This document shows, in pieces, positions 1-6,102 of a stretch of 32,093 nt of DNA. Numbering within the stretch: position 1 is the stretch's first letter; each line of letters begins with the position of its first letter. The stretch is from Thermoactinomyces daqus (GTDB lineage: Bacteria; Bacillota; Bacilli; Thermoactinomycetales; Thermoactinomycetaceae): NCBI RefSeq assembly GCF_000763315.1, contig NZ_JPST01000011.1:1-32093 (forward strand). The letters are read 5' to 3'. The notes under the pieces were generated by a model. It saw only the letters and a program-made list of their open reading frames with translations, was not told the origin of the DNA and made no database searches. The position numbers and the translations under genes were made by a program.

Positions 1-199
1 ACTGTAAAGACCCGCGCTCGAACCGATTCGCTGTATATTCCATTACACCTGAGCTGTCCAAGTGGTCCAGGATTTGATATAGAGTCGCCCGGATCTCATT
101 GATGTCACTTTCCGGGACGCCATATAAGTGCAAATCATTCAGCTTGGTCACTACCCGGCAAACCTTAGCTTGAATATTTGTCCTGATGTTTTCGCTCAT
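1..199 (-). CDS. Small MSENIRT-type phage protein, partial (runs off left edge)
   Basis: An open frame of 66 codons starts at the ATG at 199 (minus) and continues past base 1 without a stop. It begins MSENIRTNIQAKVCRVVTKL and looks mostly helical and polar. A GAGGG ribosome binding site lies upstream of the ATG. The first ten residues are identical to an internal segment of the next gene (222-551), so the two arose by local duplication. Function is not recognised. It is the last gene of the minus-strand series inside the window. Confidence 0.55.
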   Translation of the reverse strand, partial: MSENIRTNIQAKVCRVVTKLNDLHLYGVPESDINEIRATLYQILDHLDSSGVMEYTANRFERGSLQ

Positions 200-221
200 G
201 GCGCATCAACCCTCTATATCT

Positions 222-551
222 TTATAAGAGAAATTTCGCTTCCCTCTTGATTTCTGCAATTAACTGGTCAACTGCTGTAGTGTCAAGATTCAGCTTGGTC
301 AGCAGCTTGCACACGTTATTTTGAATGTTGGTTCTTATGTTTTCACTCATTAGCTCTTGTTCCTTTCGTGAATTCATTATAATAATGCCAACTACTTTTT
401 CTGTTTCCTCATCTTTTCTTATAAAAACTCCCGGCAATAATTCTTCTTCATACCCTTTAACAGGAGCCCCCAAGAAAATATATAAAATGTCGTGTTCTAT
501 ATCATAGGCGAATACGTCATTTTGTTCCGATGTCCTAATGTTTTCGCTCAT
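222..551 (-). CDS. DUF2283-like domain followed by a duplicated MSENIRT module
   Basis: 109 residues. Residues 13-65 (YDIEHDILYIFLG, ELLPGVFIRKDEE, VVGIIIMNSRK) resemble the small DUF2283 fold, with the usual D-x-L-Y-I and V-G-I-x-I strands. From residue 68 the protein restarts with MSENIRTNIQ, nearly the same as the beginning of the next downstream gene. The internal ATG (base 350) has its own AAAGGAAC site about 10 nt upstream, so a separate 42-residue product is possible. The N-terminus also begins MSENIRT. This is either a fusion of two tandem small genes or a gene with an internal start. The cellular role is unknown. Confidence 0.6.
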   Translation of the reverse strand: MSENIRTSEQNDVFAYDIEHDILYIFLGAPVKGYEEELLPGVFIRKDEETEKVVGIIIMNSRKEQELMSENIRTNIQNNVCKLLTKLNLDTTAVDQLIAEIKREAKFLL

Positions 552-638
552 GATGTCACAACCTGTCCATAAATTTGCTTCATCTTCCGAATAAATAAAT
601 GAAGCGCCAGAACCAAATCTGTTCCCAGAAATAATGAA

Positions 639-670
639 AGCTGCCCTTAGCGTCGGGGCAGCTCTTTTTT
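639..670. terminator. Rho-independent terminator-like hairpin
   Basis: AGCTGCCC (639-646) pairs with GGGCAGCT (656-663), followed by CTTTTTT on the plus strand. On the minus strand the same hairpin sits 16 nt after the stop of the 52-residue membrane protein gene, with a weaker T-rich tail. It is probably bidirectional. The better U-tract faces plus, opposite to the neighbouring genes. Confidence 0.6.
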
Positions 671-678
671 CATTTTAT

Positions 679-837
679 CTACCATTTGATTTCATTTAAT
701 TTTGCTCTATAATGCTTTTTTCGGAGGGCAATTCTCTTTTCTGCTTGACGTTTGATGCGAATAGCGGAAAACACTCCGATTGCTGACAAAATAGCCAGCA
801 CACCCAAGATAATCGACACATTGGCCACCTCCGACAT
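679..837 (-). CDS. 52-residue single-span membrane protein
   Basis: Frame from ATG 837 to TAG 679. An AGGGGCG site sits 6-7 nt upstream. Residues 7-25 (VSIILGVLAILSAIGVFSA) form one hydrophobic membrane segment. The C-terminal half is strongly basic (IRIKRQAEKR, LRKKHYRAK), which predicts a cytoplasmic tail. Terminator hairpins on both sides (894-925 and 639-670) make it a possible monocistronic unit. Small one-span proteins are common in phage late regions, where holin-related and exclusion roles occur, but nothing here identifies which. No homologue is recognised. Confidence 0.55.
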   Translation of the reverse strand: MSEVANVSIILGVLAILSAIGVFSAIRIKRQAEKRIALRKKHYRAKLNEIKW

Positions 838-893
838 AATTTCGCCCCTGCTTACGAATAAATAAGTATACCGACGTTTTCCTTCATTAAGGG

Positions 894-925
894 AAAAGCA
901 CCCCTCACGATCGGGTGCTTTTTTT
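894..925. terminator. Bidirectional rho-independent terminator
   Basis: AAAAGCACCC (894-903) pairs with GGGTGCTTTT (913-922), with T/A runs on both sides. It lies directly after the stop codon at 927 of the minus-strand gene 927-1259. The T-run is also strong in the plus direction. Confidence 0.7.
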
Positions 926-926
926 A

Positions 927-1259
927 TTACTTCACACTGGGATTCCGCTCGAAAAATGGGTCAAAATAAACTTTGCATGACTTTTGTAACTCGCTTAGCT
1001 GAATAATCTTACAACCGTTTCCCTCTGACTTACAATATTCAATATGATTCTTTAGCAAATCTAAAATGTAACGCCCTACATATTCATACTGATGTTCTTT
1101 GTAGTACTCTTCAGTGATAAGACTTGAAAACGCAATTTCCATAAATGCGCTTACCAGAGTGTATTCACTAGGTTTACCGCCACCCGTTTTTGCTTTCACA
1201 GCTACATAGTAGTTGCCATATTCATCTATAATTAAATCTTTCAGCAAGTTAATTTGCAT
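927..1259 (-). CDS. Hypothetical phage protein, 110 aa
   Basis: Starts at ATG 1259, with GGAGGG 7 nt upstream. A TTG one codon earlier would leave too short a spacing. It begins MQINLLKDLIIDEYGNYYVA and contains a hydrophobic stretch (TLVSAFMEIAFSSLI) and a tyrosine-rich segment (EEYYKEHQYEYVGRYIL), suggesting a compact soluble alpha/beta fold. Three cysteines (YCKSEGNGC, KSCK) are not arranged as a recognisable metal site. It follows the 57-residue gene by 3 nt, and both lie behind the structured region 1463-1802. Function is not recognised. Confidence 0.6.
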   Translation of the reverse strand: MQINLLKDLIIDEYGNYYVAVKAKTGGGKPSEYTLVSAFMEIAFSSLITEEYYKEHQYEYVGRYILDLLKNHIEYCKSEGNGCKIIQLSELQKSCKVYFDPFFERNPSVK

Positions 1260-1262
1260 CAA

Positions 1263-1436
1263 TTATCCCTCCCTGCTATTAATTCGGTAGGAGGGATCTT
1301 TTTTGTCCACTTTTTTTTCCTTTTCCAAATCTCTCATCATTCTTGTGATCTCGTATCGTATAGACTGAGCTTTCCCCGTCTCTCCATTGCGGAGTGCTTT
1401 TTCCCATAGATGGATAAAGGAACATACTGTAATCAT
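1263..1436 (-). CDS. Hypothetical 57-aa phage protein
   Basis: The chosen start is ATG 1436 (MITVCSFIHLWEKAL), because AGGGTGAT lies at good spacing; a longer frame to 1478 would run into the structured region. The product is one amphipathic helical domain with a very basic/acidic tail (RMMRDLEKEKKVDKKD). It is the first gene after the hairpin array 1463-1802, so that array would form its 5' leader. Function is not recognised. Confidence 0.5.
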   Translation of the reverse strand: MITVCSFIHLWEKALRNGETGKAQSIRYEITRMMRDLEKEKKVDKKDPSYRINSREG

Positions 1437-1462
1437 CGAATCACCCTGGTTTAATGATACAC

Positions 1463-1802
1463 TTAACGCACCGAGCAAGCAGGAGAGGGCAACGGGTATA
1501 ATCCCTCAGGTTATCCCGCTCCTGTCCTGCTCGCTACGTTAAAAGCCAGGACGAATGAACGATGGAGGGACGTTCACTCTCCCTTTTTAAATTTCCTGGC
1601 TTAGATCAGGGAAAGGTGGAGGAAAACTGCACCGAAGGGGATTTTCCACCCTTTCACTTGAGGTTTATAGGTTGGTCCGATCCTTCCCTGATCTAAACAA
1701 GAAAACGAGCCGGGATGCAACTATATACTGAGACACGGACTTTCACCTCCGTGTTCATGATTCCCGGCTTCACTAAATTTAAAGGCCCTCACATCGAGGG
1801 CC
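1463..1802 (-). ncRNA. Candidate structured RNA / long 5' leader made of five consecutive hairpins
   Basis: Seen, without gaps of more than about 12 nt. (1) TTAACG 1463-1468 with CGTTAA 1537-1542, then CGAGCA 1472-1477 with TGCTCG 1528-1533, and CAGGAG 1480-1485 with CTCCTG 1519-1524. (2) AAGCCAGGA 1543-1551 with TCCTGGCTT 1594-1602, enclosing TGAACG/CGTTCA. (3) TTAGATCAGGGAA 1601-1613 with TTCCCTGATCTAA 1684-1696, 13 perfect pairs, enclosing GGTGG/CCACC plus AAAA/TTTT. (4) AGCCGGGA 1708-1715 with TCCCGGCT 1762-1769, enclosing ACACGGA/TCCGTGT. (5) GGCCCTC 1784-1790 with GAGGGCC 1796-1802. Read on minus, hairpins 2-4 each carry a GTGAA(A/C)G box. No open frame explains the region. The minus strand is favoured because an extended -10 promoter lies just upstream (1843-1851) and minus genes follow. 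The RNA family is not recognised. Confidence 0.6.
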
Positions 1803-1842
1803 GATCCAAAGGAGAAACGAGAAATGAATTTACAAATCGCCT

Positions 1843-1851
1843 ATTATATCA
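1843..1851 (-). promoter_or_regulatory. Extended -10 promoter before the hairpin array
   Basis: On the minus strand the sequence TGATATAAT is a perfect TGn-TATAAT extended -10. It lies immediately after the stop of the ArpU-like gene (1859) and about 40 nt before the first hairpin. A TTGACA occurs 27 nt upstream, too far for normal sigma-A spacing, so activation by the neighbouring regulator is conceivable (inference). Confidence 0.5.
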
Positions 1852-1858
1852 AATTTTA

Positions 1859-2191
1859 TTAAAAAGATTCTCGCTTGTCAAGTAACTCAATGAATTTATC
1901 CACTTCTTCTTTGACTCTATAATATTTCCGTTTGCTCCATCGATGTTTCTTTGTGAACCATTCAACGCCCTTAAACTTCCATGGCTCGTAATATATATAT
2001 TTCATAAGCAATCGATGCTCATCCTTCAATTTATTAGCCAAGATAAAATCTATCTTCTCTTGTTCGATTCTTCTTTCTGCTCGAATTACCCCATATTTTT
2101 CTGTGGTCGATTGCCATATGGTATAGGGTTTTCCGCCCGAAAAAAAATCATAGGAGGGAACACAAGACGGGAATAAATCGTAACTAGCCAT
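1859..2191 (-). CDS. ArpU/RinA-like phage late transcription regulator
   Basis: 110 residues starting at ATG 2191 behind an AGGAGA site. The second half (HRLLMKYIYYEPWKFKGVEW then HRWSKRKYYRVKEEVDKFIE) has the pattern of ArpU/RinA proteins: a leucine/tyrosine-rich helix followed by an HTH resembling sigma region 4, with a basic R-K-Y-Y-R-V recognition helix. In Firmicute phages such proteins switch on late genes and usually lie at the end of the early operon, as here. The structured region and further small genes follow at once downstream. It is somewhat short for the family (usually 130-150 aa). The assignment rests on pattern and context. Confidence 0.5.
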   Translation of the reverse strand: MASYDLFPSCVPSYDFFSGGKPYTIWQSTTEKYGVIRAERRIEQEKIDFILANKLKDEHRLLMKYIYYEPWKFKGVEWFTKKHRWSKRKYYRVKEEVDKFIELLDKRESF

Positions 2192-2260
2192 TGTACCATC
2201 TCCTAGGTAGACTTATAATATTTATATCGTGCCCCGCGTTGTGCTCCTCTCCTATTTAAT

Positions 2261-2290
2261 CCCATCCGCTGAGGATGGGGTTTTTAATTT
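2261..2290. terminator. Terminator-like hairpin
   Basis: CCCATCC (2261-2267) and GGATGGG (2273-2279) are followed by GTTTTTAATTTT on the plus strand. It lies between the minus genes at 2363 and 2191. The strong U-tract faces plus, against the gene direction, so it may shield against antisense transcription or stop a plus RNA. On minus the tail is only ATTAAAT. Confidence 0.55.
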
Positions 2291-2318
2291 TCATCTCCAT
2301 CCTTCTTGGTTTATCTAT

Positions 2319-2347
2319 TTTATAAACCAATATTATTGGATTTTCTG
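2319..2347 (-). promoter_or_regulatory. Operator-like palindrome with adjacent -10, upstream of the ArpU-like gene
   Basis: ACCAATATTATTGGA (2326-2340) matches the phage operator form ACCAATAAAATTGGA at 13 of 15 positions. As at the other three promoters, a -10 (TATAAA, minus, 2319-2324) lies next to it. The corresponding -35 is poor (CAGAAA), which suggests an activator-dependent or weak promoter. Confidence 0.45.
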
Positions 2348-2362
2348 AGTAAAAATATAGTT

Positions 2363-2650
2363 TCATTTCCTTCTGCTTCCCTTAAACCATACAACATAAT
2401 CCTTGAGTCGAGAAAAAGCATAGTTGAAACTTGCATTTTCCGCCATTGTTTTCTCTTTTTGCGGCGTAGGTATGAGTGTGCCTTCGCCCCCATCTTTATT
2501 TTTCTCACGCTTCCAGCTTGCCCGCCATGCGGTCCATGTCCCATTTCCTTCTTTCCAGAGATAACAGCTATGGTATTTAGTCAATTGAATTTCGTAGGCT
2601 TCACCGGGGATCAGAGGCATCATTCCGATTTGTTTCATTTGTTCATTCAT
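2363..2650 (-). CDS. Hypothetical phage protein, 95 aa
   Basis: Start ATG 2650 with a GGGAGGA site; overlaps the stop of the preceding zinc-ribbon gene by 4 nt, so it is translationally coupled. The N-terminus (MMPLIPGEAYEIQLTKYHSC) is followed by a tryptophan- and lysine-rich part (WTAWRASWKREKNKDGGEG). The C-terminus is basic. There is no recognisable domain. It is the last gene of the long early operon before the ArpU-like gene. Confidence 0.6.
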   Translation of the reverse strand: MNEQMKQIGMMPLIPGEAYEIQLTKYHSCYLWKEGNGTWTAWRASWKREKNKDGGEGTLIPTPQKEKTMAENASFNYAFSRLKDYVVWFKGSRRK

Positions 2651-2844
2651 TGTTTATCCTCCCTCTCCATCCGCCGGCCACAGGCACAAAAGGCGACGAT
2701 GAACGGTACACCTTCGCCCACGGTCTTCCCGCATTTTGGGCAACGGTAGACGGTTTCTTTCCGCTTTCTCACGGGTGCTTTCTTCGGCTTATCTTCCGGT
2801 ATCGCGAACAAGTCAATTTGTATGAATCCTGCTGGCAAGCTCAT
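2647..2844 (-). CDS. Small zinc-ribbon protein, 65 aa
   Basis: Carries two metal-binding knuckles, YRCPKCGKTV and AFCACGRR, about 20 residues apart, forming a CxxC...CxC zinc ribbon near residues 34-57. A basic linker precedes it (KPKKAPVRKRKE). It begins inside the last 32 bases of the methyltransferase frame (2813-3502) and ends in a 4-nt overlap with the next gene. Such ribbons in phage early operons usually bind nucleic acid or proteins. The specific function is unknown. Confidence 0.6.
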   Translation of the reverse strand: MSLPAGFIQIDLFAIPEDKPKKAPVRKRKETVYRCPKCGKTVGEGVPFIVAFCACGRRMEREDKQ

Positions 2845-3502
2845 GTTTTTCTACCTCCATGATCGCTTTAAGTATCTGATAGGCGACTTGCGGCACTATC
2901 GCATTCCCTAACGCTTTTAATCGGTCTTTTCTGCGTTTGACTCCTTCCGTTACTCGTGGCGGCTCCCATTCATATTGTGTTTGCCCTAATCCTGCTGGCC
3001 ATCTATGTCCGTCCAGCCCGACGGAAAACCCATCAGGCACTCGACCCAATTGGGATTGAGCTGGCCTTTCTGCCCTTCGCGGATCAGTGCCCCGGGTACT
3101 GAATCCCGTTCCTTCTGTGACGGCGGCAAGGTGGCGTTTTTCCCGTCCTGCGCAGTCGGTGTTGGCCATAACTTCACTGCTGTTTGTATGTTCATCCCGC
3201 CGGTTCCATGTTTTCCGGCTCCCGTGTGGCAGTTCGCCAGTGGAGTCGGCCAAAGTAACCCTGGCGCGTGTTTTGCTTGATCCGTAAGCGTCACCATGCT
3301 TTGGCCGGATCACACCGTCCCTTTCTAGTTGCTCTTTGGTAATCGTCCGCACATCGTTGTAAATCGGAACGCCAGGGAAGTTCTTTCTCAGCACTTTCTG
3401 ACAGAATGGCTCAATCTCGCAAAACGCTGCTGTCTCCATTCCCGCCCAATGCGCTGCCAAACTAAATCCGCCAATCCCGCTGAACAAATCAAGGATTCTC
3501 AT
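2813..3502 (-). pseudogene. C5-cytosine DNA methyltransferase, internally deleted
   Basis: The N-terminus has a clear motif I (MRILDLFSGIGGFSLAAHWA, SAM binding) and motif II/III-like sequence (FCEIEPFCQKVL). The C-terminus has motif X (RLKALGNAIVPQVAYQILKA). The catalytic motif IV (PCQ) and motif VI (ENV) are absent, and at 229 aa the frame is about 100 residues short of typical phage enzymes. The middle also reads well in a second minus frame (2986-3297) with segments typical of the variable region of such methyltransferases (LLWPTPLANC, LWPTPTAQDGKN, LNPNWVECLMGFPSGWTD). This suggests a deletion plus frame changes rather than a working enzyme. The start overlaps the previous stop (ATGA). 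As read it should not methylate DNA; the intact ancestor would protect phage DNA from restriction. Confidence 0.65.
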
Positions 3503-3657
3503 GACGCATCACCGATGACCCTCACGATCATGCGGTCGGCTTTGACTTTCAGTTTCTTCTCCAGTTCATCGATTAGATTTTCCGTTTCCAGCAAATCAGC
3601 AGCCTGACCGATCATCTCTCCTTGGAACCAGATTTCAAACCTTTGGATGTTCATCAT
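3499..3657 (-). CDS. Hypothetical 52-aa acidic/helical phage protein
   Basis: Frame MMNIQRFEIWFQGEMIGQAA to VIGDAS, ending in TGA that overlaps the methyltransferase ATG by 4 nt. A GAGGCG site lies 6-8 nt before the first ATG. Residues 20-40 form a charged helix (ETENLIDELEKKLKVKADR), followed by a final beta strand. Its position between two coupled genes supports translation. Function is not recognised. Confidence 0.5.
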   Translation of the reverse strand: MMNIQRFEIWFQGEMIGQAADLLETENLIDELEKKLKVKADRMIVRVIGDAS

Positions 3658-3838
3658 GTTTCACGCCTCTTTCTGTGTCTTCCCAAAATTGTTTATATTC
3701 GGTTTGGAACACAAACTGGTTTTCCTTATTGCTTAGAATTCCGTTTATCTCACCAGGACCACATATTTTTGCTCGCTTGTCGAGACGCTCGCGAGTCTCT
3801 TTGTGTTTGAGGCGGTAATATAACTCTTCATGGTTCAT
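3635..3838 (-). CDS. Hypothetical phage protein, 67 aa
   Basis: Start ATG 3838, which follows the preceding stop by 1 nt and has AGAGG 8 nt upstream. An upstream GTG (3847) would sit on its own Shine-Dalgarno sequence and is rejected. Begins MNHEELYYRLKHKETRERLD, a charged helix, then a short turn-rich part (ICGPGEINGILSNKENQ). No known domain is visible. It overlaps the next gene by 23 nt. Confidence 0.5.
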   Translation of the reverse strand: MNHEELYYRLKHKETRERLDKRAKICGPGEINGILSNKENQFVFQTEYKQFWEDTERGVKHDEHPKV

Positions 3839-3839
3839 C

Positions 3840-4028
3840 TCACTCACCTCTCCGCTCTCTTATAATCTCCTCGGACAACGGGATATCAAATTGTAAATTT
3901 CTAAGCACTTCGATTTCATGGCCTTTGGCTTCGGCTGCCAGCTTCCGAAGGGCTTGGAACATAGCAGAATTTCTTCCGCGTTCCCTTGCTTCGAGCAGGC
4001 GTTTTTCTGCTTCCTCTCTTTCAGTCAT
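3840..4028 (-). CDS. Short coiled-coil phage protein, 62 aa
   Basis: Residues 1-45 form a nearly continuous charged helix (MTEREEAEKRLLEARERGRN, LRKLAAEAKGHEIEVLRNL) with heptad-like leucine spacing, consistent with a coiled coil. An AGGAGG site precedes ATG 4028, and there is an 8-nt overlap with the upstream gene. Function is not recognised. Confidence 0.55.
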   Translation of the reverse strand: MTEREEAEKRLLEARERGRNSAMFQALRKLAAEAKGHEIEVLRNLQFDIPLSEEIIRERRGE

Positions 4029-4236
4029 CCCCGCCGCCTCCTTTCCAATAATGTTGAAAAATATTCCTTTTCTCCGATTCGGTCAGACTACCAAGCCATT
4101 TTGTAAATTCAGTTAACACATCTTTCCCGCGCCATAAGTGATTACATTCGTATTGAAAGAAAACGCCAAGCGCCCAATGCAACTCGCAATGTTGGCTTCG
4201 GTACTCTACCCTTCCGCAATGCATGCATTTATTCAT
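4021..4236 (-). CDS. Small zinc-finger-like phage protein, 71 aa
   Basis: An N-terminal CxxC...CxxH arrangement (MNKCMHCGRVEYRS, QHCELH) at residues 4-19 looks like a metal site. It is followed by an aromatic helical part (LGVFFQYECNHLWRGKDV) and a glycine-rich end. Starts at ATG 4236 with AGGAGGCGGCGAGG upstream. It sits 15 nt after the Ea22-like gene and overlaps the next by 8 nt. The role is unknown. Confidence 0.55.
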   Translation of the reverse strand: MNKCMHCGRVEYRSQHCELHWALGVFFQYECNHLWRGKDVLTEFTKWLGSLTESEKRNIFQHYWKGGGGDD

Positions 4237-4251
4237 CCTCGCCGCCTCCTA

Positions 4252-4803
4252 TCAAAAATCCCCCGGTTTTTCTTCTCGCAAAGCCTTTTCGATACACTCA
4301 CCGCAAACCTCGACCCAGTTTTCCGTCGGCTTTCCGCATTCAATACAGCGGTAAGTCTCTCCCTCGGACAAAACCTTCCGTAAGTTTTTGGCGGCGGTTC
4401 TATATGCCGCAGAAATTCCCATATTGAAATCTCGGTTTCCGGATTCAATACCTGCTATAACCTCAGCCGAGCTTTCCATCAGATCGATGTGCCGTTGAAT
4501 CTCTGCCCGAAGCCGCTCGACCTCTTCCTCTGCTACCATGGCCCGACGGATCGCCTCGGGCCATCCTTCGCGGGATTCAGCGATAAAGATAGCGTTATTT
4601 CGCGCTTCTTCTGCGGAGATTTCAGGCGCATCAGGATAACGTCCCCCCTGCCATGCGGTTGCGATTTCTTTCGGCTTTTCTTCGTCTCGCTGTTGAACAT
4701 GGAATTGGTCATCCGTTGGAATCGACCAACTGCGCGCTTGCCACGGGCCCGGCGTTGCTTTCGTGATAATCTTTAAATCCTTCTTAAGATCCCGTTTCAT
4801 CAT
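4252..4803 (-). CDS. Ead/Ea22-like phage protein with C-terminal zinc ribbon
   Basis: 183 residues. The N-terminal ATPGPW signature (residues 16-21) and the later NNAIFIAESREGWPEAIRRA are the two hallmarks of Ead/Ea22-like proteins found in many phages. Residues about 92-115 form a coiled-coil helix (EEEVERLRAEIQRH). The last 35 residues carry CIECGKPT...CGEC, a zinc ribbon. The start is the first ATG of an ATGATG pair at 4803, behind GGGGAG. Family members are non-essential in phage lambda-like systems and their biochemical role is not settled. The beginning overlaps the 46-aa gene by 20 nt. Confidence 0.65.
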   Translation of the reverse strand: MMKRDLKKDLKIITKATPGPWQARSWSIPTDDQFHVQQRDEEKPKEIATAWQGGRYPDAPEISAEEARNNAIFIAESREGWPEAIRRAMVAEEEVERLRAEIQRHIDLMESSAEVIAGIESGNRDFNMGISAAYRTAAKNLRKVLSEGETYRCIECGKPTENWVEVCGECIEKALREEKPGDF

Positions 4804-4924
4804 TAACCGCTCCCCTTCTCACGTTCGCTTCCTTTTTCATAATTTCTAGTGCATTCAATACCATTTCTTTTCCGTATGCCTCCACCAACTCATCGAGGAT
4901 TTGCTCAGTTGTATCGCGGGTCAT
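4784..4924 (-). CDS. Hypothetical 46-aa phage protein
   Basis: A very strong GAGGAGGAAAGAGAA leader precedes ATG 4924. The peptide starts MTRDTTEQILDELVEAYGKE and is mostly one or two amphipathic helices. Its end overlaps the start of the Ea22-like gene, so translation is probably coupled. No domain is recognised. Confidence 0.5.
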   Translation of the reverse strand: MTRDTTEQILDELVEAYGKEMVLNALEIMKKEANVRRGAVNDETGS

Positions 4925-4962
4925 TTCTCTTTCCTCCTCTTATAAAACGTGCTTGAACTGCT

Positions 4963-5637
4963 TCAACTTACGATATCGTGAACGGTGGATTCATTGAGTT
5001 TAAATTGACGGCTAATTTTCTTTTTGCTCCATCCGTTCACGTACAAATCGCGGATTTTTCTTACGGTCTCATCCTCTATTTCCTGATTGCGAGGGAGTCG
5101 ATCGGCTTCGCGACGAAATTCTCTTTGAAACCGTCGGACGGTGTCAACATGAACGCCGCAAAGGTCCGCGATTTCTCTTTGGGTCTTTTCTCCCCGTTGG
5201 ACATAAGCTTTGATTTGACTGACCAGTTCTTCTGAAAGCTTGCGGCAGGATTTTGGTACAATCACTTGTGAACCAAAAAGCCGGTTGAAGTCCACAATTT
5301 TCTCATATTCCAAGTCGATCCATTCATCGTCCAGAAAAACGCGAATTCCCTCTGCCTCTTGAAGATCCGGGAATTTGGATTTGATAATGGCCACAAACTC
5401 CGGCAAATCTTTGGCTTTAGCCGTATACCCTTTATCCCTCATTTTCATGGAAACCAATCGCCACCAGCGGCGTTTAGGTTCGGCCTTTTGAAGGGACCAT
5501 TTGTAGCCGCATTGGCAGCACTTTAACCGGCGGTTTCCTTCTGCATCTGTCTTTACCAAACCCCGGAGGTTTGGCAATCGGTCTTCCCCACATAAGGGAC
5601 AGCGGAAAGGTTCAATTTCGTGATAGATTCTTTTCAT
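4963..5637 (-). CDS. Zinc-ribbon plus tandem HTH DNA-binding protein, 224 aa
   Basis: The start is the ATG at 5637 (MKRIYHEIEP), because it has AGAGGAGG upstream and overlaps the preceding stop as ATGA. Residues about 12-42 form a zinc ribbon (FRCPLCGEDRLPN, KCCQCGYKWS). A WWRL-containing middle domain follows. Two helix-turn-helix units come next: TQREIADLCGVHVDTVRRFQ near 160-180, and NGWSKKKISRQFKLNESTVH at the C-terminus. The pattern resembles resolvase/transposase-type homeodomain-like HTHs without a catalytic domain. A phage regulator or adaptor is likely. No named family is recognised. Confidence 0.6.
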   Translation of the reverse strand: MKRIYHEIEPFRCPLCGEDRLPNLRGLVKTDAEGNRRLKCCQCGYKWSLQKAEPKRRWWRLVSMKMRDKGYTAKAKDLPEFVAIIKSKFPDLQEAEGIRVFLDDEWIDLEYEKIVDFNRLFGSQVIVPKSCRKLSEELVSQIKAYVQRGEKTQREIADLCGVHVDTVRRFQREFRREADRLPRNQEIEDETVRKIRDLYVNGWSKKKISRQFKLNESTVHDIVS

Positions 5638-5810
5638 TGTTTTTCCTCCTCTAAGATTTTTCCGATCCGGATACAATGAGACATAATTTCATCCAAAAGG
5701 GTCTCGGCCTGGCGTTTATCGCCACTTTTCAAATGAGTTTGCAAATAAACCGCATGACGGGTAAGCTGATAGCAATTCCATTTAAGCGCGTCCATTCTCG
5801 TTTCATTCAT
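5634..5810 (-). CDS. Hypothetical 58-aa helical phage protein
   Basis: Runs from ATG 5810 (MNETRMDALKWNCYQLTRHA) to a TGA that forms the ATGA overlap with the HTH gene. All-helical and charged, with the strong ribosome binding site of the next gene embedded in its last codons (EEEK). It overlaps the nuclease gene by 8 nt. Coupling on both sides supports expression. Function is not recognised. Confidence 0.5.
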   Translation of the reverse strand: MNETRMDALKWNCYQLTRHAVYLQTHLKSGDKRQAETLLDEIMSHCIRIGKILEEEKQ

Positions 5811-6102
5811 TGGGGGTCCACCCTTCCAGGAATTTATCTAATGGAATCACGACAAGCCATTCTTTTCGGTCTGCTTTCACCGCTAAGGCTTCTATTGCCG
5901 GTTCTTCTAACCATCCATAGAGCGTCTTAAACCCATCTTTACGGGCTTTGACTTCCCATCGGAGTCCTAACCCCTCCACATCTCCCGTCAGCTCATCCCC
6001 CAGGCTTTTCAAAGCACCAGAGAGGGCCACCCGGCGGCCTCCGATCAATTTGGCGAATTCGGATTCGCGTCTATAGCCTTTTTGCTTTTGGCTACGTCCC
6101 AT
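5803..6102 (-). CDS. PD-(D/E)xK nuclease resembling phage Holliday junction resolvase
   Basis: 99 residues. It begins MGRSQKQKGYRRESEFAKLI, the basic-then-glutamate start usual for archaeal-type and phage resolvases (E near residue 14). GDVEGLGLRWEVKARKDG near 39-57 supplies the D and E-x-K catalytic residues. The C-terminal KEWLVVIPLDKFLE is the closing strand. Such enzymes cut branched DNA intermediates during phage recombination and replication. It lies in the operator-controlled early operon, overlapping its upstream neighbour by 58 nt and its downstream one by 8. Confidence 0.6.
   Translation of the reverse strand: MGRSQKQKGYRRESEFAKLIGGRRVALSGALKSLGDELTGDVEGLGLRWEVKARKDGFKTLYGWLEEPAIEALAVKADRKEWLVVIPLDKFLEGWTPNE

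Noticed and set aside
1733-1754. Group II intron domain V (GGTGAAAGTCCGTGT on minus)
   Set aside because: The AGC triad and bulge of domain V are missing, and there is no intron-encoded protein or boundary sequence.
1824-1862. Twelve-codon plus-strand frame with an AAAGGAG site, a possible leader peptide
   Set aside because: No plus-strand promoter or downstream gene; the same bases hold the minus-strand promoter and the ArpU gene end.
2306-2749. 147-codon plus-strand frame
   Set aside because: It overlaps two coupled minus genes with good ribosome binding sites and has none itself; low-complexity residues typical of a shadow frame.
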